Positions 8,272-16,324 of a DNA stretch of 64,000 nt are shown here, piece after piece; position 1 is the stretch's first letter, and each line of letters begins with the position of its first letter. Both the position numbers and the translations under genes were made by a program. Origin of the DNA: Pseudomonas bananamidigenes (GTDB lineage Bacteria; Pseudomonadota; Gammaproteobacteria; Pseudomonadales; Pseudomonadaceae); contig NZ_LRUN01000001.1 of NCBI RefSeq assembly GCF_001679645.1, positions 237,725 through 301,724 of the forward strand, read 5' to 3'. The notes below the pieces were generated by a model. That model was not told where the DNA came from. It saw only the letters and a program-made list of their open reading frames with translations, and searched no databases.

Positions 8272-9201
8272 TCAGTGATCGCAAGTCTCAAGCATCAACG
8301 CATCGACTTCGGCGGAGCCCGGTGAGGTCGCCGGGCCCCAGCGGGTGACGGCCAACGCTGCGGCGGCGTTGGCGCGTCTGGCGGCTTCATCAGCCGCCAG
8401 ACCTTGCGCCAGACCGGCAACGAATACTCCCGCATGCGCATCGCCTGCACCGTTGCTATCCACGGCCTGCACCTTGAAACCCGGCACATGCTGACGTTCG
8501 CCACGTTGATGAATCCAGCAACCCTGCGGCCCGTCGCGCACAACCATCAGCGCGCCCGCCGGCAGGTGCACGGCCAGGCGATCCAGCGCGGTCTCGATGT
8601 CGGCTGCGCCCGTGAAACGCAATGCCTCGACACTGTTGCTGGTCCACACGTCGATTCGCGGCAACAGCGCCCGCATCATCGGTGAGTCCGGTGACTCCAC
8701 CAGCGGACCCGGATCGAACACCACGTTGATTGCCTTCGGCAGCGCCAGCGTCCAGTCCAGCAACGACTGAGCCTTGCCGCCATGCAGCAGGCTGTAGCCA
8801 CTGACGTAGACATAATCCCCCGCCTCCGCGGCAACGCTGTTCAGTTCTGCTGTCGTCACTTCACCTTCCGCACCGATACAGGAAATGAAACTGCGCTCGG
8901 CGGATGCATCAGTCAGCGCCACGCAGATGCCGGTGTCGCGCTCGGCAGGTTGTTCGATGCCGATGCGGATGCCCTCGGCATTCATCGCTTGCCGCGCCAG
9001 ATCACCGAAACGACCGCTGCCGTGGCGTCCGAGATAGACCACCGACAAACCATTGCGCACAGCGGCAGCCATCACATTGAAGCCACCGCCGGCTTCGAAA
9101 CTGGCGGACTGCGCCAACACGTCGCCGCCGATTTGCGGCAGCGACTCCACGGCCATGACCAGGTCGATGATGACCTGGCCGGTGTGCAACATCTTAGGCA
9201 T
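8272..9201 (-). CDS. PfkB family sugar or nucleoside kinase
   Basis: 309 residues from the ATG at 9201, which overlaps the last codons of the permease gene and gives MPKMLHTGQVIID. The PfkB signatures are present: the glycine-rich SFEAGGGFNV near residue 37 and DSNGAGDAHAGVF with the catalytic Asp254. It is the last gene of the GntR/ADP-ribosylglycohydrolase/NCS1 operon. The expected job is phosphorylation of the pentose or nucleoside released or imported by the other gene products (inference). The E. coli parallel is YegV. Confidence 0.85.
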   Translation of the reverse strand: MPKMLHTGQVIIDLVMAVESLPQIGGDVLAQSASFEAGGGFNVMAAAVRNGLSVVYLGRHGSGRFGDLARQAMNAEGIRIGIEQPAERDTGICVALTDASAERSFISCIGAEGEVTTAELNSVAAEAGDYVYVSGYSLLHGGKAQSLLDWTLALPKAINVVFDPGPLVESPDSPMMRALLPRIDVWTSNSVEALRFTGAADIETALDRLAVHLPAGALMVVRDGPQGCWIHQRGERQHVPGFKVQAVDSNGAGDAHAGVFVAGLAQGLAADEAARRANAAAALAVTRWGPATSPGSAEVDALMLETCDH

Positions 9202-10660
9202 GAGCATTCTCGGTTTGCGCGGCGCGACGGTCTTTCGCACCGCCGAGCAGGAAGTAAATGCCGCCGGCCACCACGAAGGTCACGATCCAGCCGAGGCCGT
9301 TATGGCCCAGCCAGGAATCGGACAGGAAACCCTTGAACCAGATGTTTTCGGCGGTGGTGCCGATGGTGGTGAAACTGAAGCCCAGCACGATGGCAATCGC
9401 CCACGCGCCAAATGCACGCCACTCGATGCCGCCGCTGTACCAGTAGATGCTGTTCGGGCTGACGTCGAGCAAGTCTTTGGGGCTGTAGTAGTGACGGTGA
9501 ATCAGATCGACCACGAAGATCCCGACCCACGCAGTGATCGGCACCGCCAGCAGCGAAATGAAGGTGATGAACGGGCCGTAGAAACTGTCGGCGATCAGCA
9601 TGAAGTAGATCGAACCGGCGAAGATCGCGACGATGTCGACCACAACCGCGTACACGCGCTTGACCTTCAGACCAAGGGTCAACGTGGTCAGTCCGGCGGA
9701 GTACACCGACAGGTTGTTCGACAGCAGCAGACCGCCGAACGCGGTGATCAGATACGGCACGGCCATCCAGGTCGGCAGCATGTCGCGGATCGCCACGATC
9801 GGGTCAGTGGCCGAGGCCAGATCGTTGTTGCCCACCGACAGCAGACCGCCGAGGGTGATCAGCAGCACCAGCGGAATCCCCGCGCCGAATGCCGCCGAAG
9901 CCATCAGTCGCACAGCCTTGACGCTGCGATGCTGATAGCGCGACATGTCGGCGCCGGCATTGGCCCAGCCAATCCCCGTGCCGGCGGCCATGGTGCCGAT
10001 GCCGATGATCATCGCGCTCATCGGCGCCGGCGTGGCGTTGAACACCGCGCTCCAGTCGATGGTCGCGCAAAGGAAGCCACCGACCAGAATGTTCAGCGCG
10101 CCGAACACGTAGGTCGCCCACTTCTGGATCACCAGCAATGTGGCGTGGCCGAGACCGGACACCGACAGGGTCAGCAGCACGAAAATCGCGATGAAAATCA
10201 GGGTCAGCACCGGCGCGCTTTTGGCTTCCACCGGCGAGCCGAACAGGATCGAGCACAACGACAAAAGCACGAACGCCGCCGTGGTGGTGTTGACGGTCTC
10301 CCAGCCCAGGCGCGACATCAGTGACACCAGCGTCGGGCCGATATTGCCGCGCACACCGAAGATCGACCGGGACAAGGTCAGGCTCGGCGCACGACCGCGA
10401 CGACCGGCAATCGAGATGATCCCCACCACTGCGAACGAACCGGCAGCACCAAGGATCGCGACGATGATCGCCTGCCAGATCGCCAGCCCGCGAAACGCCA
10501 CCAGCGTGGCGCCCAGCGGCAGGCCGAGAATGGAAATATTGGCCGCGAACCAGACCCAGAACAGTTGCAGCGGATGGCCGTTGCACTCGCCTTCCGGCAC
10601 TGGCTCGATGCCCCGGGTTTCCAGTTGCCCGGCACTTTGGCCGGCGTTCGATGAACTCAT
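9194..10660 (-). CDS. NCS1 family purine/pyrimidine-type permease
   Basis: 488 residues from the ATG at 10660, which follows an AGGAGC site. About twelve transmembrane segments. The early region NGHPLQLFWVWFAANISILG and the GAAGSFAVVGI stretch belong to the nucleobase:cation symporter-1 family (CodB-like branch). Its stop codon overlaps the kinase start by 8 bases, so the two are probably translationally coupled. In E. coli the matching slot in yegTUV is filled by a transporter of an unrelated family. A nucleobase, nucleoside or related N-heterocycle is the likely cargo. Confidence 0.86.
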   Translation of the reverse strand: MSSSNAGQSAGQLETRGIEPVPEGECNGHPLQLFWVWFAANISILGLPLGATLVAFRGLAIWQAIIVAILGAAGSFAVVGIISIAGRRGRAPSLTLSRSIFGVRGNIGPTLVSLMSRLGWETVNTTTAAFVLLSLCSILFGSPVEAKSAPVLTLIFIAIFVLLTLSVSGLGHATLLVIQKWATYVFGALNILVGGFLCATIDWSAVFNATPAPMSAMIIGIGTMAAGTGIGWANAGADMSRYQHRSVKAVRLMASAAFGAGIPLVLLITLGGLLSVGNNDLASATDPIVAIRDMLPTWMAVPYLITAFGGLLLSNNLSVYSAGLTTLTLGLKVKRVYAVVVDIVAIFAGSIYFMLIADSFYGPFITFISLLAVPITAWVGIFVVDLIHRHYYSPKDLLDVSPNSIYWYSGGIEWRAFGAWAIAIVLGFSFTTIGTTAENIWFKGFLSDSWLGHNGLGWIVTFVVAGGIYFLLGGAKDRRAAQTENAHA

Positions 10661-10730
10661 GAGAGATGCTCCTGTTGCCCTTGTTGTGGTTGTCGGCAAG
10701 ACGGATGGTTGAAGTGTGGCGGGCGGCGTT

Positions 10731-11729
10731 TCAGCGCAGCGCGAGGAGTCCTTTCACCAACGGTTCCAGCTCCAGATCGTTGACGGTTTTGACGGTTTCA
10801 ATCATCACCGCCGGCCAGCTCTCAAGGCCCAGACAGGCCCCGAGCATGGCGCCGAGAATCGCGGCGATGGTGTCAGTGTCGCCACCCAGGCTGGCGGCCA
10901 GGCACAGCGCGTCGAACGGCGTCATTTCACCGACCGCGACTTGCTGCGCGAGGGCGAACGACACCACCACCGATTCCTGTGAGGCGACCGAAGTGCCGAT
11001 CACGTCGTACAGCAGATCTGCGAGCAGCACCGGGTCGCTCTCGACACTGATGCTGCGCGCCCAACTGATCCTGGAGGCGATGCGCCCGCCGGCCACCCAG
11101 TGCCCGTGTGATTCAGCCTGCTGGGCGATCTGCTGGCCGAGGTTGAGCGCCTCGCCCAGATCCACGCCGTTGATGCCGGCCGAAACCACGGCCGCCACCG
11201 CTGCCGCGCTGGCAATCCCCAGCGTGGTGTTGTGAGTGACCTGACAGGCCTGCACCACCGCCGCGATAAACCGCTCGGGGTCGGCAACATTCGCCGCGAT
11301 CCCCACAGGGGTGATGCGCATCGCCGCGCCGTTGGTGGTGCCATAGCGTCCGGCCTCTTCCGGCGAATGGCCGGCGAGGATCATTTCGATCGCACGCTTG
11401 GTCGACGGACCGAGCAAGTCCTGCGAACCCTTGGCCTGCATCTGCGCTTCCCACTCGATCAGCCGTTGCGCGAGCACCGCCGGCTCGATCCGCCCCGAGC
11501 CCTCGACCAGCAGCTCGCCGACCAGAATCGCCTGCTCGGTGTCGTCGGTGATCGAGCCCTTGGGCATGTTCGCGGCAATTGGCTGCAAGGGGCCGGCGTC
11601 TTGCAGGTCGGTGATCCGGCCGAAGCGTTGCCTGATGGTTTCGCGGTTCAGGGATTGCGTCGGCATGCCCAGCGCATCGCCGAGGGCCAGGCCGTAAAAC
11701 GCGCCGAGGGCACGGTCGAGTGCGGTCAT
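10731..11729 (-). CDS. ADP-ribosylglycohydrolase family protein
   Basis: 332 residues from the ATG at 11729, which overlaps the GntR stop codon as ATGA. The fold's magnesium sites are visible: SITDDTEQ (Thr61-Asp62-Asp63) near the start and GGDTDTIAAILGA near the C-terminus. Family members remove ADP-ribose from proteins or dinitrogenase reductase, but the operon (GntR, permease, PfkB kinase) suggests hydrolysis of a small N-glycoside such as an unusual nucleoside. The nearest known arrangement is E. coli YegU. Confidence 0.87.
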   Translation of the reverse strand: MTALDRALGAFYGLALGDALGMPTQSLNRETIRQRFGRITDLQDAGPLQPIAANMPKGSITDDTEQAILVGELLVEGSGRIEPAVLAQRLIEWEAQMQAKGSQDLLGPSTKRAIEMILAGHSPEEAGRYGTTNGAAMRITPVGIAANVADPERFIAAVVQACQVTHNTTLGIASAAAVAAVVSAGINGVDLGEALNLGQQIAQQAESHGHWVAGGRIASRISWARSISVESDPVLLADLLYDVIGTSVASQESVVVSFALAQQVAVGEMTPFDALCLAASLGGDTDTIAAILGAMLGACLGLESWPAVMIETVKTVNDLELEPLVKGLLALR

Positions 11730-12439
11730 TTCGATTCTCCGAACTGCAGGTGCAGACGAAAATGCACCGGGTCGAGCAGGCTTTCGACCTGCTCCATGAA
11801 ACGGTTCTGCCGGTCGTAGGTGGTACGCAGTGCCTTGAGGAACACCGTGCCTTCGGGACGCCCCAGCAGTTCGGCGTCCACGGCGTTGAGCGGCTCGGCG
11901 CCGATCCATTGGTCGCCGCGCTCTCCGATGTAGCCGTAAGCGGCCAGGGTGACGGTCAGCGAATTGTCGATCAGACCCACACGCGGCAGGCTTTCCAGGC
12001 CCCCGGTGGCGGGCATCAATGAGCGTTCGAGGGACACCAGCGTGCCGTCGCTGGAACGGCGGCGACGATCGAGGGTGATGAATTGGTCGGTGCCGAAGCG
12101 CGGCAGCAGATCAGGCCGGGTCACGGTCTCCAGGCGCAGCACTTCGGTGTTGATCAGCGCCCCGCTGTCGGCCAGGGCCTGGGCCCAGCCGCTGCGCTGA
12201 TCGAGCACCACACCGTCGAAAGTGACGATGGAACCGACCCCGCTTTGCGTGGCGATGTAATTGCGCCGTTTCAGTTCGGCCAGCGCTTCGCGCAACGTGC
12301 CACGGCTGACGTTGAATTCCTGAGCCAACTGATGTTCGCCGGGCAACAGAAAGCCGTCCTCCATGAGACCGCTTTCGATGCGCCGGACGAGCTCGTCGAC
12401 CACCCGTTGTTTCTTGTCAAATCGTACCTGTCTAATCAT
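11726..12439 (-). CDS. GntR family regulator, HutC/UTRA subfamily
   Basis: About 237 residues. The winged helix covers residues 8-75 (LPGEHQLAQEFNVSRGTLREAL), followed by a UTRA ligand-binding domain. It heads the operon and overlaps the ADP-ribosylglycohydrolase start by four bases. I chose the ATG at 12439 rather than the TTG two codons earlier. No Shine-Dalgarno sequence precedes either, and the predicted transcript start falls within a few bases of the ATG, so the message may be leaderless. E. coli YegW is the analogous regulator. Confidence 0.87.
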   Translation of the reverse strand: MIRQVRFDKKQRVVDELVRRIESGLMEDGFLLPGEHQLAQEFNVSRGTLREALAELKRRNYIATQSGVGSIVTFDGVVLDQRSGWAQALADSGALINTEVLRLETVTRPDLLPRFGTDQFITLDRRRRSSDGTLVSLERSLMPATGGLESLPRVGLIDNSLTVTLAAYGYIGERGDQWIGAEPLNAVDAELLGRPEGTVFLKALRTTYDRQNRFMEQVESLLDPVHFRLHLQFGESK

Positions 12440-12447
12440 GTACAAAG

Positions 12448-12476
12448 TGATAACCGAAACAAGACAGGACGAGCAA
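12448..12476 (-). promoter_or_regulatory. Predicted promoter of the GntR-ARH-NCS1-PfkB operon
   Basis: On the minus strand TTGCTC (12471-12476) and TTATCA (12448-12453) are separated by 17 bases, placing the start near 12441. A 7-bp inverted repeat CCTGTCT/AGACAGG (12427-12433 and 12462-12468) brackets the -10 region and could hold half-sites for the GntR protein. Confidence 0.45.
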
Positions 12477-12522
12477 GGAGTATTTATCTGGAAGTGACGG
12501 AAGGTTCGGTAGATAAGGGGAA

Positions 12523-12613
12523 CTGTGGGAGCGAGCTTGCTCGCGATAAGGCCTGCATATCCGACATCAAAGTGCCGGATCTACCGCTATCGCGAGCAAG
12601 CTCGCTCCCACAG
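12523..12613. repeat. REPIN (paired REP hairpin), copy 3
   Basis: Two inverted arms CTGTGGGAGCGAGCTTGCTC about 45 bases apart, placed 11 bases after the araH stop codon and before the next operon's promoter. It may act as a 3' hairpin on the araFGH message. Confidence 0.92.
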
Positions 12614-12624
12614 GGGATTGCGGA

Positions 12625-13596
12625 TTACCGTTGCTTGAGTCGGTCAATGACGACAGCCAGCAGCAGAATCGAACCCCGGATCACATACTGATAAAACGTG
12701 TCGATGTTCTTCAGGTTCATCGCATTTTCGATAATCGCCAGAATCAGGACCCCGGCGATCACATGGCGGATCATCCCGATCCCGCCGCTCAGCGACACCC
12801 CGCCCAGCACACAGGCCGAAATCACCGTCAGCTCGAACCCCTGCCCGATCATCGGCTGCCCGGACGTCATCCGCGAAGCCAGAATCACCCCTGCCAAGGC
12901 GCCGATCACCCCATGTACGGCGAAGATGATGATCTTGGTGCGATCGACGTTCACCCCCGCCAGCAACGCCGCCTCCTGGTTACCACCGATGGCCATGGTG
13001 TTGCGCCCGTAGGTTGTGTAGTTCAGCAGCCAGCCGAAAAACAGGAAGCAGACAATGGTGATCAGGATCGGCACCGGCACGCCGAACAACTGGCCGTTAC
13101 CGAAGACAAAAAACGATTCCTGGGACACGCCCACGGCTTTACCGTTGGCAAAAATGTAGGCCAGCCCACGGACGATCTGCATGGTCGCCAGCGTCGTGAT
13201 CAGCGCATTGACCCGCAACTTGGCAATCACGATGCCGTTGATCAGCCCGACGATCAGCCCCATCACCAGCGCCGCGCCGACGCCGAGAAACACGCTGTTG
13301 GTGTCGCGCATCACCACGGCCGCGACCACGCCGGCGCAGGCGATCACCGAGCCCACCGACAAGTCGAAATGCCCCGATGCCAGGCAATACAGCATGGTGC
13401 ACGCGGCAATCCCGGTGGTGGAAATCGCCAGGCCCAGGCCGCGCATGTTCAGCGGCGACAGGAAGTTGTCGATCAGCAAGGTACAGGCGAGGAAGATTCC
13501 GATCGCCGCCAGCAACATGACCCAGTCATCGAGGAAGCGCCGCATATCCAGAGGTTTGCGCTCGGTCGGCAGGGTTTCGTTTTGGGTTGTCATCAT
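12625..13596 (-). CDS. araH: L-arabinose/D-galactose ABC transporter, permease
   Basis: 323 residues from the ATG at 13596, which follows GAGAGGTG; the GTG two codons earlier is less likely. Eight to ten hydrophobic helices of the ribose/arabinose (BPD_transp_2) permease type, with GHFDLSVGSVIACAGV and VNALITTLATMQIVRGLAYI being characteristic. It forms the membrane pore for AraG. It is the last gene of the araFGH set, nine bases after araG. A REPIN follows. Confidence 0.92.
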   Translation of the reverse strand: MMTTQNETLPTERKPLDMRRFLDDWVMLLAAIGIFLACTLLIDNFLSPLNMRGLGLAISTTGIAACTMLYCLASGHFDLSVGSVIACAGVVAAVVMRDTNSVFLGVGAALVMGLIVGLINGIVIAKLRVNALITTLATMQIVRGLAYIFANGKAVGVSQESFFVFGNGQLFGVPVPILITIVCFLFFGWLLNYTTYGRNTMAIGGNQEAALLAGVNVDRTKIIIFAVHGVIGALAGVILASRMTSGQPMIGQGFELTVISACVLGGVSLSGGIGMIRHVIAGVLILAIIENAMNLKNIDTFYQYVIRGSILLLAVVIDRLKQR

Positions 13597-13605
13597 AGTC
13601 ACCTC

Positions 13606-15144
13606 TCAGTTCGCCACGCCGCCGGCGCGATGGCGCGGCAAAGCCAGTTGCAGCAGGTTGGATTCATTGGCCTGGTCGCGGCTGACTTCGCCACGCAGGG
13701 CGCCCTCGCACAGCACCAGAATGCGGTCGGAAATGCCCATCACTTCCATCAGGTCGCTGGACACCACGATCACCGAAATGCCGTCGGCGGCCAGGTTATG
13801 AATGATTTGATAGATCTCGGCCTTGGCACCGATATCGATGCCCCGGGTCGGCTCGTCGAGCAGCAGGACTTTCATCGGCATCGACAGCCAGCGGCCGAGA
13901 ATCGCCTTCTGCTGATTGCCGCCGGAGAGAAACTTTATCGGTTGCCCGGCGTGGGGTGTTTTCACTTTCAGGGACTTGATCTGTTTGTCGGCGTTGCCCT
14001 TTTCCCAGATCCCGCGCAGCAGGCAACCGAGGCCGGAGTTGGCGCCACGCGCACTGATATTGATGTTCTCGGCGACGCTGGCCAGCGGAATGATGCCTTC
14101 CTTCTTGCGATCCTCCGGGCACAGCAGAATCCCGGCGGCAATCGCATCCCGGGGCGAACGCAATTTCAGTTCGTGGCCGCGCAACTCCAGGCGTCCGGCG
14201 GTGCTGCGTTCCAGGCCGCTGAGCAGGCGAAACAGCTCGGTGCGCCCGGCCCCGACAAGTCCGAACAACCCGAGAATCTCGCCCTTGTGCGCATCGAAAC
14301 TGATCGGCTCACGCAGCCCCGGGCCGAGCAATCCATCGACTCTCAGCGCCACTGCACCACGGGGGCGTCCGCGATAATCGTAGATGTCCTGAATGTCACG
14401 CCCGACCATGCAGGTCACCAGTTGATCGTGGGTCAACTGGCTCATGTCGTCGAAGGTGCGCACGTAGCGGCCGTCCTTGAACACCGTCACCGCGTCGCAG
14501 ATGCGGAACACTTCTTCCATGCGATGGGAGACGTAGAGTACGACTTTGCCCTCGTCGCGCAGCCGACCGATGATCGCCATCAGACGGTCGATCTCCCGCG
14601 CCGACAGGCTGCTCGTCGGCTCATCGAACGCGATCACATGGGCACCTCGGGACAGCGCCTTGGCAATTTCCACCAGTTGCCGCTGACCAAGGGACAGGCG
14701 CCCGACTTTGGTCTGCGGGTCGATTTCATCGGCCAGGCCTTTGAGGCAAGCCAATGCCTGCTGGCGCAGCACGCCACGATTGATCAGGCCGAAACTGGCC
14801 GGCAGGTGACCGAGGAACAGGTTCTCGGCCACGGTCATTTCCGGCACCAGATGCAATTCCTGGTGAATCACCGCCACGCCGCTGCCGATGCTGTCGGCGG
14901 TGGACCTGAAGGCCATCGTCCGCTCACCGATCTGCAGTTCGCCGCTGCTGGGAATGTAGGCGCCGCCGAGGATTTTCAGCAGGGTCGATTTGCCGGCACC
15001 GTTCTCGCCCATCAGGGCGTGAACCTGCCCGGGATGAGCGACGAAGCTGATGCCGTCCAGCGCCTTCACGCCGGGAAAGGTCTTGCCGATCCTGTTGAAT
15101 CTCAGGCTGCCGCCGCTGTGTTGTGTCTGTACTTGCGCGTGCAT
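13606..15144 (-). CDS. araG: L-arabinose/D-galactose ABC transporter, ATPase
   Basis: 512 residues with two fused ABC domains. In the first, Walker A is GENGAGKST (46-54), the signature is LSLGQRQLVEIAKAL and Walker B is VIAFDEPTSSL. The second has the degenerate GLVGAGRTEL loop and the signature LSGGNQQKAILGRWL. The degenerate second Walker A is normal for the sugar importers of this class. It drives import by AraH with sugar delivered by AraF. Confidence 0.94.
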   Translation of the reverse strand: MHAQVQTQHSGGSLRFNRIGKTFPGVKALDGISFVAHPGQVHALMGENGAGKSTLLKILGGAYIPSSGELQIGERTMAFRSTADSIGSGVAVIHQELHLVPEMTVAENLFLGHLPASFGLINRGVLRQQALACLKGLADEIDPQTKVGRLSLGQRQLVEIAKALSRGAHVIAFDEPTSSLSAREIDRLMAIIGRLRDEGKVVLYVSHRMEEVFRICDAVTVFKDGRYVRTFDDMSQLTHDQLVTCMVGRDIQDIYDYRGRPRGAVALRVDGLLGPGLREPISFDAHKGEILGLFGLVGAGRTELFRLLSGLERSTAGRLELRGHELKLRSPRDAIAAGILLCPEDRKKEGIIPLASVAENINISARGANSGLGCLLRGIWEKGNADKQIKSLKVKTPHAGQPIKFLSGGNQQKAILGRWLSMPMKVLLLDEPTRGIDIGAKAEIYQIIHNLAADGISVIVVSSDLMEVMGISDRILVLCEGALRGEVSRDQANESNLLQLALPRHRAGGVAN

Positions 15145-15176
15145 ATCGCCACCTCTTCACACCGATCGAGCAGCCA

Positions 15177-16181
15177 TCAATTCCACAGGCCGATTTTTTC
15201 CAGCTCTTGCTTGAAGTTGTCGCGGGTGATCAGGGTGACGTCGTCCATCGCGGTGTACTTCGGCGGTTCTTTGCCGGTGGTGACCCACTCGTACATCATC
15301 TCGGCGGTCTTGTAGCCTTCGATATGCGGGCTTGGCAGCATCGAACCGTAGAAGCCGCTGTTGGGTTTTTTCAGCTCGCCGATTGCATCGGTGCCGTTGA
15401 TGCCGATACCGATCACGTTGGCGGCGGCAAACCCGGCGGCTTCGGTGGCGCGCACGCCGCCCAGCACGGTGTTGTCGTTCATGCCGCCGATGATCAGGTT
15501 TTTCGCCGCGCCCGGCAGTTTGACCAGCGCCGAGTTGGTGGCGTCCATGCTGCCCGGTACATCGAGGGTTTTCAGGGCGGCCGTCAGAATGTGCTCTTTC
15601 GGCAGCCCCGCATCTTCAAGGGCTTTCATCGAACCGTCGGTGCGCTTCTTGCCGGTGTCGAGTTCGTTGTAGGTGTTGACCACCGCGTAGGTGTCTTTCC
15701 AGTCCCAGTTACGCTTTTTCGCCTCGGCCACCATGGCGGCGCCCTGCTTCTGGCCGACTTCGAACGCGGCCATGCCGAGGTACGGCACGTCCTCCATGAA
15801 CTTGCCGCTGGCGTCGACGAAACGGTCGTCCACCGCGATCACTTTCAGGTCATTGAGTTTGGCCTTGGCCATGATCGCCGGGCCGAGGGACACGTCCGGC
15901 GGGCAGATCACGAAACCCTTGGCGCCATTGGCCGCCAGGCTGTCGATGGCCGAGAGGGTTTTCTCGCCGTCCGGCACGGCAATCTTGATCAGCTCGAAGC
16001 CTTTGTCCTTGGCCGCTTTTTCGGCGAAAGCCCATTCGGTCTGGAACCACGGCTCTTCGGCCTGCTTGACCAGGAAACCGATCTTCACCGGATCGGCGGC
16101 CAGCAGCGAAGCGCTCAGGCTGAACGCAGTGACCGCCAGCGCGGCACTGCACAGGGTACGAATCCCGAAACGACGTTTCAT
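15177..16181 (-). CDS. araF: L-arabinose/D-galactose-binding periplasmic protein
   Basis: 334 residues with a signal peptide cleaved near residue 28 (SASLLAADP). The mature protein is very similar in pattern to E. coli AraF: GFLVKQAEEPWFQTEW, KVIAVDDRFVDASG and IGGMNDNTVLGGVRATE are family hallmarks. The E. coli protein binds both L-arabinose and D-galactose, which fits a galactose role beside the dgo genes. AAGGAG precedes the ATG. It has its own 143-base upstream gap with a GntR-type motif and a hairpin. Confidence 0.94.
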   Translation of the reverse strand: MKRRFGIRTLCSAALAVTAFSLSASLLAADPVKIGFLVKQAEEPWFQTEWAFAEKAAKDKGFELIKIAVPDGEKTLSAIDSLAANGAKGFVICPPDVSLGPAIMAKAKLNDLKVIAVDDRFVDASGKFMEDVPYLGMAAFEVGQKQGAAMVAEAKKRNWDWKDTYAVVNTYNELDTGKKRTDGSMKALEDAGLPKEHILTAALKTLDVPGSMDATNSALVKLPGAAKNLIIGGMNDNTVLGGVRATEAAGFAAANVIGIGINGTDAIGELKKPNSGFYGSMLPSPHIEGYKTAEMMYEWVTTGKEPPKYTAMDDVTLITRDNFKQELEKIGLWN

Positions 16182-16224
16182 AAGCAGACTCCTTGTTATT
16201 TTTCTTGAGCGTTATTTGAAAAGC

Positions 16225-16253
16225 GTTACAGCGGTCGAAGCGTTTGCCGCCAA
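16225..16253 (-). promoter_or_regulatory. araF: Possible araF promoter
   Basis: On the minus strand TTGGCG (16248-16253) and TGTAAC (16225-16230) are 17 bases apart, a modest match to a sigma-70 promoter. The ATCGTATGAT motif lies 19 bases upstream of the -35 box. Confidence 0.35.
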
Positions 16254-16272
16254 TCAGGACAACAATAGTCAT

Positions 16273-16282
16273 ATCGTATGAT
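16273..16282. promoter_or_regulatory. ATCGTATGAT motif upstream of araF, possible GntR (FadR-type) operator
   Basis: The decamer differs by one base from ATCATATGAT at 19073-19082 in the promoter of the GntR gene. It is also the core of the perfect 5-3-5 palindrome TCATA-TCG-TATGA (16269-16281). FadR-type GntR proteins commonly bind short A/T-rich palindromes of this kind. Confidence 0.5.
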
Positions 16283-16286
16283 GATT

Positions 16287-16318
16287 GGATTTCAGGCGGA
16301 CTATTCCAGCTGAAATCC
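16287..16318. repeat. Inverted repeat between the SDR gene and araF
   Basis: GGATTTCAG and CTGAAATCC form a perfect 9-bp stem with a 14-base loop just after the SDR stop codon. No T-run follows on the minus strand, so it is not a standard terminator for that gene; it could protect the 3' end of an SDR message. Confidence 0.6.
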
Positions 16319-16324
16319 GGTTTT

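Noticed and set aside
12631..15315. A plus-strand open frame of 894 codons opposite araG and araH
   Set aside because: His/Gln/Arg-rich composition without domains; both minus-strand ABC genes are fully supported.
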